Shown: piece after piece, positions 10,065 to 22,260 of the stretch
Layout of the letters: each line of letters starts with the position of its first letter
Numbering within the stretch: the stretch's first letter is position 1
Assembly: GCF_000346465.2 (NCBI RefSeq)
Contig: NC_034009.1
Location: forward strand, 17,525,077 to 17,589,076
DNA from: Prunus persica
Taxonomy: Eukaryota; Streptophyta; Magnoliopsida; Rosales; Rosaceae
Reading direction: 5' to 3'
DNA length: 64,000 nt
The notes under the pieces: generated by a model
Told to the model about the DNA's origin: nothing
Database searches by the model: none
The model's input: the letters and a program-made list of their open reading frames with translations, nothing else
Made by a program: the position numbers and the translations under genes

Positions 10065-11159
10065 TTGCATATATAATCTATCTCTATTTGCATTGTTTTC
10101 GTGTGAAATTGGTTAGTTTAATGTGTTTAGTGAGGATTTTGTAGGCAACCATTCCTAGCAAGGGTTTGGAGCTAAAATTATGATTTTGAACGCTTAAGGA
10201 ATCAAAATGGGTGGAATTAGCAATTCAACGAAATCTCAAGAACTAACATGACTCATGCAGTTTTCTTGCAAGTTCTCATAGAACTTAATGAGTTCTTAAT
10301 TTTCTAAATTCATTGCTCGAGAGAGAATGAGTTGTTAATTGAGAATACTTTTAGTTAAGCCCGAGAGGGGATATTGAATGAATTAGAAGAAACCAATCGT
10401 CAACATAGGTAGTAATTAGGGTTAATTGACTATAAGAATTAAGTGGAATTGATTATGGTGAAACCGAATGCTTTAGTGTCTCATCAACTTAATTTTCCAC
10501 CGTTAATTAAATTGATATTTTTTAAATTTGTTTTAATTTAGTTTAATAAATCATAATTGGTACTTAAAAGGAGATTACAATCTTCGTGAAAACGACACTT
10601 CATATATCTCTATATTACTTGTGTGAATTGTGCACTTGCAATAATTTCATAAGAAGCAACTCTTCCAATATTTGCCCTAAATGTTTTTTTTTTTTTTTAT
10701 AAAAAAAAAATTAGAAATCTTGTTTCATTTCTATGTGGAAGCGACAAATAGAAGTCTAAACATTTTTTTTTTTTTTTTTTGGGGTGAAAATACAAGTCTA
10801 AACATTTGAAACACGTTACGTGAGACAAAAGAAACTGTGATCAACACGTACACACGTGAATTAAGAAAACATATTTAACGCACAGCGTAATGTTTAACGG
10901 TTCATTGACCAAAAACTGAAATGCTTGTGTACGATAAAAAAGAAAGACCAGTATTTAATTAGGGTTTACTTGGAGACAATAAAGACTTTGACTAATAATA
11001 GTAGATCACCAGCCAATCATTTGAGAGGCTGGTACAACAAAAATTAGTTAAAGAATGAGTTAGCGTAGTTTATAAGACACTTCAAAAAAATTAGACGTTG
11101 ATTTTTCAAATTTTCAAGACTTGTACTTACCCTAATTATTTTAAAAGAAGAGGCGACCC

Positions 11160-11328
11160 ATCAAAGCTCGAGGCTATTGGTGATTCTAAAGCCCTACCTA
11201 TAGCATGTGTAAATAACCATCCTCAGTAATCTCAAGTTCGAATCCCCATTACATTATTTATGTGTGTGAGAAATTCTCATTCATTGTAGTTTAGACTATC
11301 GCTTGCACTCAAAAAATAAAATTTTAAT
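11160..11328 (+). mobile_element. SINE-like sequence
   Basis: It contains a B-box match AAGTTCGAATCCCC near 11233 and ends TTTAGACTATCGCTTGCAC, then CAAAAAATAAAA. The same 3' motif occurs in the minus-strand copy near 28480-28610, so the two are probably one family. Left boundary is approximate. Confidence 0.45.
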
Positions 11329-11980
11329 GAGAACGATACATTCCATTGATTTGTGAAAAAGAAATCAAACTCATGCAAAAAAACAAGTTAAGACTCCTAA
11401 AAATTCAACTCCACCAAACAGGTCATTGGCCAAACCTGAATCCTTTTGCTTGTAAATGCTTCTAACCTAGTGAGAAGCACATTGAAAATTCTTCAGAGAC
11501 GAGCTAGACAAGTCAAAAATGCTTCACGGCTGCTATATGGCTGGCAGCAATTCCCTCCAACCTATGAGCCATACACTAAGGCAAATCCTTCATCTTATTC
11601 CAAAAGGAACTTAATCCCAAATACTTGGTACTGAAACTTACCAATCTAAACTTCTGATAGCGCCTTCAATGACGGGCAAAGAAATATTCTGCAAGTCTTT
11701 CTAATTGAATAATTAACATGACAGACTACAAACGTCTCCGAAATTAAAGTCATCATTCAACATCTCTGTTGCAGAAATTATAACTAAAGGGGATTGTCAC
11801 AACGCTGGCAGAAAAATAGAGCAGAATTGTAACTATAGACAACATAACTTGAAAGATCCAGTCCTTGACATAACCATGAAAACCCGTTGCTTATGAAAAC
11901 AGACTGGAGAAAATGTGGTTAGGAATTTACGAATGAAATTTCAGGGACAATCAGAACTAATAGTTATCCAATCCACTTCC

Positions 11981-12532
11981 TCTTTTCAATTGCATCTGCA
12001 ATTCCAGCCGAATGGGTACAAAATCTATCCATAGGACAGATAAACACAGTTAGTCAGCACAGTTAACATTGTTTGCATCCCAGAACCATAACTTTCATTA
12101 GAGGGTCATAATTAGGAGCACCAGAAAAACACACAATGTTCACACAAAGGGGTTAGTTACCTCAGCAAATTAAGAGGTCAGGAAGTACTTGGTGAAGCTC
12201 TAATGGAGGCTCTCACCGCTGCATAAAAACCAACAGCTAAGGTACAAAATCTATTAGGGTTTAAATCATTATGTCTTTTCAATTGCATCTGCAATTCCAG
12301 CCAAATGGGTACAAAATCCATCCATAGGACAGATAAACACAGTTAGTCAGCACAGTTGTTTTGCATCACAGAACCATAACTTTCATTAGAGGGTCATAAT
12401 TAGGAGCACCAGAAAAACACACAATGTTCACTCAGTTAGATTAGTTACCTCAGCAAATTAAGAGGTCAGGAAGTACTTGGTGAAGCTCTAATGGAGGCTC
12501 ACACCGCTGCATAAAAACCAACAGCTAAGGTT
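11981..12532. repeat. Tandem duplication, about 255 bp, spacing 293 bp
   Basis: The block starting TCTTTTCAATTGCATCTGCA at 11981 recurs at 12274; both copies run through AAGCTCTAATGGAGGCT to ACCAACAGCTAAGG. They differ at scattered positions and by small indels (for example a short block missing near 12358), so the duplication is recent. It lies downstream of the DUF1685 stop codon and could be part of that gene's 3' region or separate non-coding DNA. Confidence 0.85.
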
Positions 12533-12904
12533 GGAATTCATAGATACCGAAACATTGACTAGAAATAAAATGGTTTATTGAATTCATGAATTGTTCTGGA
12601 TACAATACAATGGTTTAGCCTTCGAACAGTTAAGTCAAGTCTCAGGTATTTGGTTCATCTCAAACCTGAAATATTCTTCTTCATCATCCTCTTTCTCTTC
12701 CTCAGAGTAAATCCATCATCAACAGGTTCTAGAATTGCAGGAGCAATCATTCCTGACAGGAGCCATTTCAGAATAAACCAGTGAAGCGCAAGCTTCCGAT
12801 GAAGGTCCAACCTGTTCATGTTTGATGATGTTTGAAATCAAGAAAACTGCCCATCCATTTTTAATTTTCATCTAAAGCAGTAATCCAAAAAGTCCTAATT
12901 TTTC

Positions 12905-14045
12905 TCAGCTGCATAACCTAACGGTGCATGCCACAGCCTGTGCCCAGTATTTGAGCCTTGCCTTCACATCCTCAGGATGGTCACCTGGACAAACAAAAAG
13001 TTGCCAAGAGGTCAGATGTTTGAAGATTTATATGTATTGAAGAGACATTAAAACAAAAATAAAGAGATCAATCGGGAACCAAATCAACTCAAGAGTAACT
13101 TCACTTGGTTTGCATACACATCTCAAAGTAAGGAAAAAACACAAAAGTTGTAGAGTTGCTAGTCACAAAAACGGTACAGGAATTTTTCTGAAACTACCAC
13201 CAACTACCAAGGCTAACACTTTGAAAACTTGAGGACCCAGTTCATCATTTCAAATTTAATTCAAAAGTCAGACAACCAAAATTTACATTTCATCTGCATT
13301 ACAAATGAAATCACAATGAACTGGATGATCATTTCATCTACAAACACTAGCTAGCTAAAAATATCACATTTTGTTTGTAAAAATTAAACCCCCCCCCCCC
13401 AAACCCCCCTCTTATCATTTAAAAAGAAAAACACTTTGATCAGATGAATTACAATGTTCAAGCCATAATGTCCACCAACAAAAATGAAAATTCTAAAACT
13501 TTCATGCAAACAAATTAAAAAATTGACAAAAACCCAGATCACTCACCAGGACTAGAGATCTTCCAATTGGCAATTGGACTTGAAACCGAAGGGCACGAAT
13601 CAACTGTGGTCGGAGAATTCTCCGGCGACTTCTGGTTTTCGTCCATGAATTTCTGGCTCATAGAATAACAAAGCTCAAGAGCAGGCAAGGTGTTACAGAG
13701 CTCAGGAATCTCTTCGTAGCTGAACCCAAATCCCAGATCCAAACACCCTTTGAGCTCGTCAAGATCCTCATCCGTCAAACTCTTGGTCCTCGACAAATCA
13801 TCCTCATCGGCTGACTCTACATACCCTTCAAGCAAAACCTGGTTCTTTTTCTTCTTCTTCTTGCTCTTCAAGCTGTTCAGCTTCGGCCATTCTTCTTCTC
13901 CGATTCCTAGCATAAACTCAGAAGAAGAAGAGGTTTGTAGTGATTGATGGGTTTGTTCATCTGGGTTTTTTCGGATTGAAGAAACCCAAGATTCTGTTCC
14001 GCAAGTGAAGCCCTCCATCTCTCTGAAACTTTCTTGGTTTTTCAT
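12905..14045 (-). CDS. DUF1685 family protein, two exons
   Basis: Exons 14045-13547 and 12984-12905 on the minus strand. The donor is CCTG|GTGAGT at 13546 and the acceptor TCCAG|GTGACC at 12985; joining restores SSPGDHPEDVKARLK. The product is 192 residues with a Lys run near residue 70, an acidic stretch, then the family core from SLTDEDLDELKGCLDLGFGF through LPALELCYSMSQKF to the C-terminal YWAQAVACTVR block. DUF1685 is plant-specific and its function is not known to me. I chose the ATG at 14045 because a TATA-like TTTAAAAGG lies near 14102-14110; 14129 would fall upstream of the expected transcript start, and 14018 (183 residues) is a good alternative. The 562-bp intron holds a C-rich run at about 13388-13407. 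Confidence 0.85.
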
Positions 14046-14129
14046 TCTCTCTCTGTGAAACTTTTCTCGCGAGTGCTTGTGAGAGAGGCAGGGAGTCGGC
14101 CTTTTAAAGTTGCACGTAGAGGGAAACAA

Positions 14130-15012
14130 CCAAATATTTTTCCCTTATTTTTAAATTTCTCAAATTTCCATATTGATTATTAATTAATTAATATATGGTC
14201 ATCAAGAACATACATACATGCATCATCAACATACATCCATGAAATGATTGTCTTGTGTGACGTGGACAGGACAGCTGTCGTGTGAGGATGAGAAGACAAA
14301 AATCATAAGTGGACACGTGGTGGTCGAATGCACACAAAAAGTAGGATGGGACAACTGAAGAGTGGGGCCCAAATGGACTTGTTGTGTTGTGTGCTTGGGC
14401 CCACCATGTTCTTTTGTTTTTTTTTGATACGGGCCACCATGTTGTTAGATGGGATTTGTTTGCATGTGAAAGACAGGCATGTGGGAGAGATGTTTCTTTT
14501 TGTAAGCAAAAAGCCAGAAAGCGGTGGGTTTGGTGTGAGTGGATGAACCGGGAGGAGAGAGGCCATCCACACCTTTGAAATTTCTGTTTGGTTGATGCTT
14601 GCTTGGTAAGGAGACAAAGAAAGCTTCATCTCAATGAGATGATATGGTAGTGATCTTCTTGAGATTATCCAGACCTGGTTGATTTGGATACATATTCTTT
14701 TCTTTCTTTCTTTCTTACCTGGTTGACATCCATTTTGTTTTGTGATTTGAAGGCCACAAGTTTTTTAACACACTAAAAACACAATTTTGTTTTACTTTGT
14801 GGGAAGATATGTACGAAGTTTGAATCATTCTTCCTTCTTAATCTATTACACACGTACTGGTAGGTTTGTTAAAGAGTGTCAGATATTGAAGGATGAGAGC
14901 TTAGTTACCAACTTCAAGTATCTCAGGCTTCTCCACCTATATTGTCAGTAGGTTTTGGGTTAGATGTACACATTGTAATATGGCATCATGTCTCATATAC
15001 TCCCACGTCATC
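14130..15012. other. No gene seen
   Basis: Upstream flank of the DUF1685 gene. It holds a short (CTTT)n run near 14700-14715 and overlapping short frames on both strands (14303-14629) without family resemblance. Confidence 0.5.
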
Positions 15013-17430
15013 CAATAAAAAATGTCCACGTGCCTATTTATAAACGCTCTTAGGAAATGCGGTTGAGTCTCCTTGGTTGGTGGTGGACTTAGTGAATTAC
15101 GTGGTCGAGTCCACTGCAATGTGGTCATCATGAGTCATGACCATATTTCTAACTCGTAAGAGATTTGAGGGATCACATTTCACAACTAGCAAGAATTTCA
15201 ACAAAAGTCTTGAGGGTGTTGAATATGTCATAGCACTATATATTGAGATGCTCACTATCATCTCCAAGACTTTTATGGTCAAGGTTGTGCCCCAAAACAC
15301 ACAGTTGAGTTCTACAATCTTCTACTTCCTTGAGGAATTTAATGAAGAGTATATTTGGTATATCCAAATCATGATACAATTTTCAAGTATGCACTTCCCA
15401 TATGACACAAGTAGAGGTAGTGTTCGTTGTGCAGGATTGCACAAATTTCTTCACAATGACTTTTCTTTTGAACCATATATTGGCGTCATCATCACCATAA
15501 AATCAAGGGGTACCTAGGAACAAATTTTTAAACCCAAGAGCAACAATTGAGGATCTTATTGAATACAGAGCTAATATATCTTCAAATACATGGGTAGATT
15601 TCACAAAGGATGGAAATCGATTATGAGTAATTAATGGACTTGACTATAACAAAAATAATAGGTCCCTCTCGTGTCGCATCAGCAATCTACACAAAAATTT
15701 GATGAACTTGACGATATGGGGCAAACCGAGATAAAAAGTCGACTTATGAGGCAAATTAGGTGAAAATGGCTTTTGAAGGTAAAGCGAGATCCGAAACAAC
15801 TTTGGGGTGGGGGTGTGGGGGAGGGAATGAACAACTAGCCGCCGAAAAAAGAATCTTAAGAAGTAATTGTTTAAGAAATTTTTTATATTTTTTTAGTACA
15901 AGCAATAGTATATACTACAGGGGACGTTCTCACGCACACACACTACAACGATGTCATGGTAGTGCAAAGCTGAAACTACTAGTCTGCAAGTGAATGCTAT
16001 TTTTCACTAGGATAGACTCTGCTGGCTGTTGAAGCAAAATTAGATCACACTTCTTAAAAGTTAACAAAAAAATATCAAGTTAGTCAAAATAGAGAACGTT
16101 GTTGGAGTAACATTTTCATTTTATTTTATTTTATCTATTATTTTAGCTATTTACTAAATAGTTGTTATATTTTTTCTCCTAATTGAATTTTTTTTTTTTT
16201 GTAATTGATTCATTTCATTTATTTTATTTTATTTTATGATTTTCTACTTAAAGTAGTTCAAGGTCTCAAAAACCTCAAAATGCCCCACATACAAAAAAAA
16301 AAACAAAACAAAACAAAATAAAAAAGGGTTGGTCTTCCAAGCAATTCAAAAAGAAAATGTTAGAGAGACCACATTTATAGACCACCTTGTGTATCACTTC
16401 TCTAATAAAAGTGGAATCCAATGTATTGGTGGACTCTACCACTATTAGAGACGTGACACACAAAGTGGTCTGTATAAATGTTATCTTCCTAACATTACCT
16501 GATTTAAAATTGTTGGAAATTTTGGAATGTAGATAGATATCTCAACACAAGGATCATATACATGTCAAGAATACTCAATTCAAATCCGACCCGTTTAATA
16601 AACGTATCATATCGAGTTGACCCGTTAATTTCTCGAGTGTATTTGAAGTCGTGTATCGGGTTAACTTGCTAAGTGGTAGAAACTAAAGGAACTAAAAATA
16701 ATTAGAAAATTTAAGAAAAATGAAGAATAAACAAAGAAATGAGTTAGTGAATTGGCGGGTTACATGAGTATTTTAGCGGGACGAGTTAAATATGTATTTT
16801 AGCGAGTTGGTTGGTTGATTTGAAACTCACTTGTTTATTAAACGAGTCATAGAAAGTTAAGCCGAAAATGTAATTATACGAGTTGGCCCACTAGTATTCC
16901 ATACGAGTTTCAAGTCGTATATCAAATTTTGTCGAAAATTGCCACCTCGGGATGTGTGGGTGTGGCTATAAATAAGGTCGGAGATGGGAACGTGTTTGGT
17001 GCCTTTTTAACTTCTGTTGTAGCTATTATAAATATGTTCAAACCTTCGTCAATTATTGGCAATGGCAATTCACACTTGAGTGAAACCCAAAAGAATAAGG
17101 AGATGGTATGGTAGGTCTTTGTCGTGCAGTGTGCACCAAAACTTTCTCATATCCCCAGAACATTTTTTTTTCTTCTTCTCTTCGGCTCGTAATTGTCATT
17201 TTTCACAGCTAAGCAGAGGCCAACAAACCCTCTCCCAACAATAGAAAATAAATCAATTTGGCAAAAAATAATAATAATAATAATAATCAAACCGAAATAA
17301 AGTGTTATTAATTATTTGATTGCCTTGTATATTATTATTATTAATTTTTAATTGAAATTGATTCATTTCTCTTTTTAGTTTATTTTTTAAAGGTTGCAAA
17401 AACCTCAAAATTCCCACACCAAAAAAAAAA
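15013..17430. repeat. Low-copy array, first X-Y unit
   Basis: Starts CAATAAAAAATGTCCACG. Segment X (15013 to about 16120) and segment Y (about 16120 to 17430) are both repeated downstream. Y contains the box CTACTTAAAGTAG at 16244 and a zone of degenerate ACCCGTTTAATAAAC / GGGTTAAC motifs (16580-16960), as in the subterminal parts of some plant hAT derivatives, ending near AATTGCCACC. The end of this unit re-enters a truncated Y start (about 17340-17440). A 126-codon open frame at 15137-15517 has no recognised domain. Confidence 0.75.
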
Positions 17431-17443
17431 AAACACGGTTGTT

Positions 17444-18595
17444 CAATAAAAAATGTCCACGTGCCTATTTATAAACGCTCTTAGGAAATGTGGTTGAGTC
17501 TGCTTGGTTGGTGGTTGACTTAGTGAATTACGTGGTCGAGTCCACTGCAATGTGGTCATCATGAGTCATGACCATATTTCTAACTCGTAAGAGATTTGAG
17601 GGATCACATTTCACAACTAGCAAGAATTTCAACAAAGTTGCGAAGGTGTTGAATATGTCATAGCACTATATATGGTGGCCGAATCTGGATCCACGATGCC
17701 AATTACCAGAAATGGTAACATGAGGCGATGTAAGCATCTATTGTAATCTTCGAAGGAACATATCACATAATCAATAATTAGCTTGTAAATTTAGTTTGGA
17801 ACGCACATACGTACTTAGTAGATGGGAGGGTTCAACTATGATTTAAAAGATGCTTTATCAATGAGGTAGTAACTTGGAGTGCAACAATGTACGTACTTAT
17901 AATCTTTAGTGTCGTTTTGAGATGCTCACTATCATCTCCAAGACTTTTATGGTCAAGGTTGTGCCCCACAAAAACACACAGTTGAGTTCTACAATCTTCT
18001 ACTTCCTTGAGGAATTTAATGAAGAGTATATTTGGTATATCCAAATCGTGATACAATTTTCAAGTATGCACTTCCCATATGACACAAGCAGAGGCAGTGT
18101 TAGTTGTGTAGGATTGCACAAATTTCTTCACAGCGAATTTTCTTTTGAACCATATATTGGCGTCGTCGTCGTCGTCATCATCACCATAAAATCAAAGGGT
18201 ACCTAGGAACAAGTTTTTAAACCCAAGAGCAACAATTGAGGATCCTATTGAATACAAAGCTAGTATATCTTCAAATATATGCGTAGATTTCACGAAGGAT
18301 GGAAAATCGATGATGAGTAATTAATGGACTTGACTATAACAAAAATAATAGGTCCCTCTCGTGTCACATCAGCAATCTACACAAAAATTTGATGAACTTG
18401 ACGATATAGGGCTTAGGGGGCAAATTAGGTGAAAATAGCTTTTTAAGGTAAAGCGAGATCCGAAACAACTTTGGGGTGGGCGTGGGGGAGGGAATGAACA
18501 ACTAGCCACCAAAAAAAGAATTTTAAGAAGTAATTGTTGAAGCAAATTTTTATATTTTTTTAGAACAAGCGATAGTATATACTACAGGGGACGTT

Positions 18596-18632
<37 letters not shown>

Positions 18633-19934
18633 CAACAATGTCATGGTGGTACGAAGCTGAAACTAATAGTATGCAAGTGAATGCTCTTTTCCACTAGGAT
18701 AGACCCCGTTGGCTGTTGAAGCAAAATTAGGTCACACTTTTTAAAACTTAACAAAAAAATATCAAGTTAGTCAAAATAGAGAGCATTGTTGGAGTATCAT
18801 TTTCATTTTTTTTTTCTATTATTTTAGCTATTTTTTATTGTAATTGATTAATTTCTTTTTTTGTTTTTTTTCTACTTAAAGTAGTTCAAGGTTTCAAAAA
18901 CCTCAAAATGCCCCACATACAAAAATAAAATAAAATAAAAGGGTTGGTCTTCCAAGCAATTCAAAAAGAAAATTATAGAGAGACCACATTTATAGACCAT
19001 CTTGTATATCACTTCTCTAATAAAAATGGAATCTAATGTATTGGTGGGCTCTACCTCTATTAGAGACGTGACACACAAAGTGGTATGTATAAATGTTATC
19101 TTCCTAACATTACCTCATTTAAAATTGTTGAAAATTTTGGAATGTAGATAGATATCTCAACATAAGGATCATATACATGTCAAGAATACTCAACCCAAAT
19201 CTGACCCAACCCATGTAATAAACATATCATGTCGAGTTGACCCGTTAATTTGTCATGCGTGTTTTGAGTCGTGCATCGGGTTAACCTGCTAAGTGGTAGA
19301 AACTAAATGAACTATAAACAATTAAGAAAAATTAAGAATAAACAAAGAAATGGGTTAGCGGATTGGCGGGTTACACGAGTATTTTAGCGGGTTGACGAGT
19401 TAAATAGGTATTTTTGCGGGTTGGTTGGTTAATCCGAAATTCACCTGTTTATTAAACGGGTTATAGAGAGTTGAGTCAAAAATGTAATTATACAATTGGC
19501 CCACTAATATTCCGAACAAGTTTCAAGTCGTGTATCAAATTTTGTCGTGCATAAATAAGGTCGGAGATTGGAACGTGTTTGGTGCATTTTAAACTTCTGT
19601 TGTAGCTCTTATAAATATGTTCAAACCTTCGTCAATTATTGGCAATGGCAATTCACACTTGTGTGAAACCCAAAAGAATAAGGAGATGGTATGGTAGGTC
19701 TTTGTCGTGCAGTGTGTACCAAAACTTTCTCATATCCCCAGAACATTTTTTTTTTTTTCCTTCTTCTCTTCGGCTCATAATTGTCATTTTTCACAGGTAA
19801 GCATAGGCCAACAAAGCCTCTCCCAACAATAGAAAATAAATCAATTTGGCAACGAAAAAAAAAAATTCAAACCGAAAATAAAGTATTATTAATTATTTGA
19901 TTGCCTTGTATATTATTATTAATAATTATTAATT
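17444..19934. repeat. Low-copy array, second X-Y unit
   Basis: The copy of 15013 onward begins at 17444 (offset 2431). It has about 245 bp (17672-17917) absent from the first unit, after which the two align again at GAGATGCTCACTATC. A (CA)n run of 33 bp at 18598-18630 replaces a short one in the first unit. The Y part carries CTACTTAAAGTAG at 18872. No target duplication is seen at the 245-bp indel, so deletion from the first unit is as likely as insertion. Confidence 0.75.
18598..18630. repeat. (CA)n microsatellite
   Basis: 33 bp of CA dinucleotides; the matching site in the first array unit (near 15932) has only a few. Confidence 0.95.
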
Positions 19935-21050
19935 GAAATTGATTCATTTCTCTTTTTATTTTATTTTTTATGATTTTCTACTTAAAGTAGTTAAAGGTTT
20001 TAAAAACCTCAAAATTCTCACACACCAAAAAAAAAAAAAAAAAGGTTGGTCTTTCAAGCAATTCAAAAAGAAAATGATAGAGAGACCACATTTATAGACC
20101 ATATTGTGTATCACTTTTGTAATAAAAGTGGAACCCGATATATTGGTGGACTCTACCTTTATTAAAGACGTGACACACAAGGTGGTCTATATAAATGTTA
20201 TCTTCCTAACATTACATGATTTAAAATTGTTGGAACTTTTGGAATGTAGATAGATATCTCAACACAATGATCATATACGTGTTAAGAATACTCAATCCAA
20301 ACCTGACCCGTTTAATAAATGTATCGTGTCAGGTTAACCCACCCGTGCGTATTTCGACTTGTGTATCGGGTTAACCCGTTAAGTGGTATAAACTAAAAAC
20401 AATTAGAAAAATTAAGAATAAGCAAGGAAATGGGTTAGCTGGTTGGCAGGTTACACGAGTATTTTAGCGAATTGACGGGTTATATAGGCATTTTAGAGAG
20501 TTAAATAGGTATTTTAGTAGGTTAAATTGATATTTTAGCAGGTTGACAAATTCACCTGTTTATTAAATGGGTCATGGAGAGTTGACCCTAAAATAATCCA
20601 AAAATTTAATCATATAAATTAGCCCACTAATTTTTCTTGCAGATTTTAAGACATGTATCGGATTCAGTCCGAAATTGACACCCCAGAGTGTGGCTATAAA
20701 CATGGTCGGAGATGGCAACGCGTTTGGTGCCTTTTTTAACTTTTGTTGTAGCTCTTATAAATATGTTCAAACCTTTGTCAATTATTGGCAATGGAAATTC
20801 ACACTTGTGTGAAACCCAAAAGAATAAAGAGATGATAGGTCTTTGTTGTGCAGTGTGCACCAAAACTTTCTCATATCCCCAAAACATTTTTTTTCCTTTT
20901 TCTTTTCGGCTCATTATTGTCATTTTTCACAGCTAAGCATAGGCTAACAACCCTCTCCCAACAATAGAAAATAAATCAATTTAGCAACAACAAAAAAATC
21001 GAAATAAAGTATTATTAATTATTTGGTTTCCTTGCATATTATTATTATTT
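19935..21050. repeat. Low-copy array, third unit (Y only)
   Basis: A third copy of Y only, with CTACTTAAAGTAG at 19978, 1106 bp after the copy in the second unit. It includes the GACCCGTTTAATAAATG zone and the TATAAATATGTTCAAACC to CAACAATAGAAAATAAATC end block. It is the most diverged copy, with internal repeats of AGGTATTTTAG type near 20460-20540. Confidence 0.7.
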
Positions 21051-21788
21051 TTCACTTCATGAATATTGGAGTAAAATAAAAATAAAATAAAATAATAATT
21101 TGCGCTTTTGGGTTGTGGTGATGAGTGAGAGAAAATTTAAAGACAAAAAGACACCCAAAAAAACAGCCACCAATCCATTAGCAAACTAATCATTGATTTG
21201 TTTTAAAAAGGTTCCTCCCCACCCACTTTTTTACCAGAAAGGACCTGAAAAAATAATAGCAAAACTTTTTTTTTTTTTTTTTAATCTTTCATAAAAACAA
21301 AAACAAAATAAAATATGACATTTATGTGAAACTTGGTTGTATTGCATTGCATGATTGGTTGGAGAGATTTTAGAAAAGAACTCTCTGGAACGTATCTCAT
21401 TGGTCACTGATCCCCTACGTCTGTGCCACACGTTAACTTTCCTGCGACAGCAACGTCATTGGGCTTGATGCTTCGTTTGACCACGTGGCGCAAACCTTGT
21501 GGACTCGGATTGATCACCAGGATAACAATCCTGCGGTAGGTGTACATGGAAGAACTCGTTTGGGGGACCCACTTCGTGTGTATATGTTTTCTGCTCACCG
21601 AAATGCTGACTCGTGCTTGGGCGAAATTATTAAGAGATGGTGACGGGCCACGTGGGTTGTTGGCCAGTTCTTGTCTTATTGGATGACCACCGAATAGCTT
21701 TTGACTACGTGGCATGTCGTGCAACACGAGATGCATGGATGGACATAACTAACATGCATGCATGAATGGACATAACATAACAAACACA

Positions 21789-21966
21789 CATCATCATCAT
21801 CATCATCATGTGATGCTTGCGGTTGAGTCGTGGGACCCACAAAGCAAGTAGCTAAGAATAGGGTGATAAGTGATAAGCTCGGCTTATATGATTGAGTCGT
21901 GGGACGGGACGGGACCCACAAAGCCAGTGGCTGAGAATAGGCTGATAAGTGATAAGCTCGGCTGAT
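21789..21966. repeat. (ATC)n run and adjacent tandem duplication
   Basis: An (ATC)n run at 21789-21809 is followed by a block from GTTGAGTCGTGGGACCCAC (about 21822) to GATAAGCTCGGCTTA that repeats from about 21891, with an extra GGGACGGGAC in the second copy. Confidence 0.8.
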
Positions 21967-21972
21967 GGCTTA

Positions 21973-22260
21973 TCTATATATATAAAGCAAAAGGCAGAGA
22001 ATGGTGAAACATTCAAAATACCAGAAAATATCCTTGGTTAATGCAAACATTAAGAACTAAACTTATTAATTAAATAAGGATAATATGGTAAATTCACACT
22101 TTTTCATATTTAAAAAAATTAAAAGAAAAAGAAAAAGCAGATAATGGATCCTATTTTTATGGAACACAACTACCCATTATCTTTTTTAATTCTAAAATAA
22201 ATTTACTTATTTTTTTTTAAAAACCTCTCGCAAGCGCGGAAGCGCGTGCAGAGAGGCTAG
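21973..22260 (+). mobile_element. Non-autonomous Helitron, 288 bp
   Basis: It starts TCTATATATATAAAGC after an A and ends GAGAGGCTAG before a T, matching Helitron rules (5' TC, 3' CTRR, insertion between A and T, no target duplication). Just before the end is a GC-rich hairpin: CTCTC and GCGC arms (22227-22240) pair with GCGC and GAGAG (22241-22256). The interior is AT-rich with no coding, so helicase/Rep must be supplied in trans. Confidence 0.7.

Larger units (their letters stand above)
9853..11980. other. No gene seen; AT-rich spacer with SINE-like copies
   Basis: Besides the two SINE-like copies I see poly-T/poly-A runs near 10685 and 10765 and unclassified sequence at 10060-10660 that could be an old retroelement remnant. 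No open frame with recognisable content. Confidence 0.5.

Noticed and set aside
14303..14629. Overlapping frames on both strands upstream of the DUF1685 gene
   Set aside because: No motif, no splice partners, and frames open on both strands at once.
15137..15517. 126-codon frame as a gene
   Set aside because: Its N-terminal part is interrupted by the 245-bp difference in the second copy, substitutions look unconstrained and no domain is seen; kept only as a finding.
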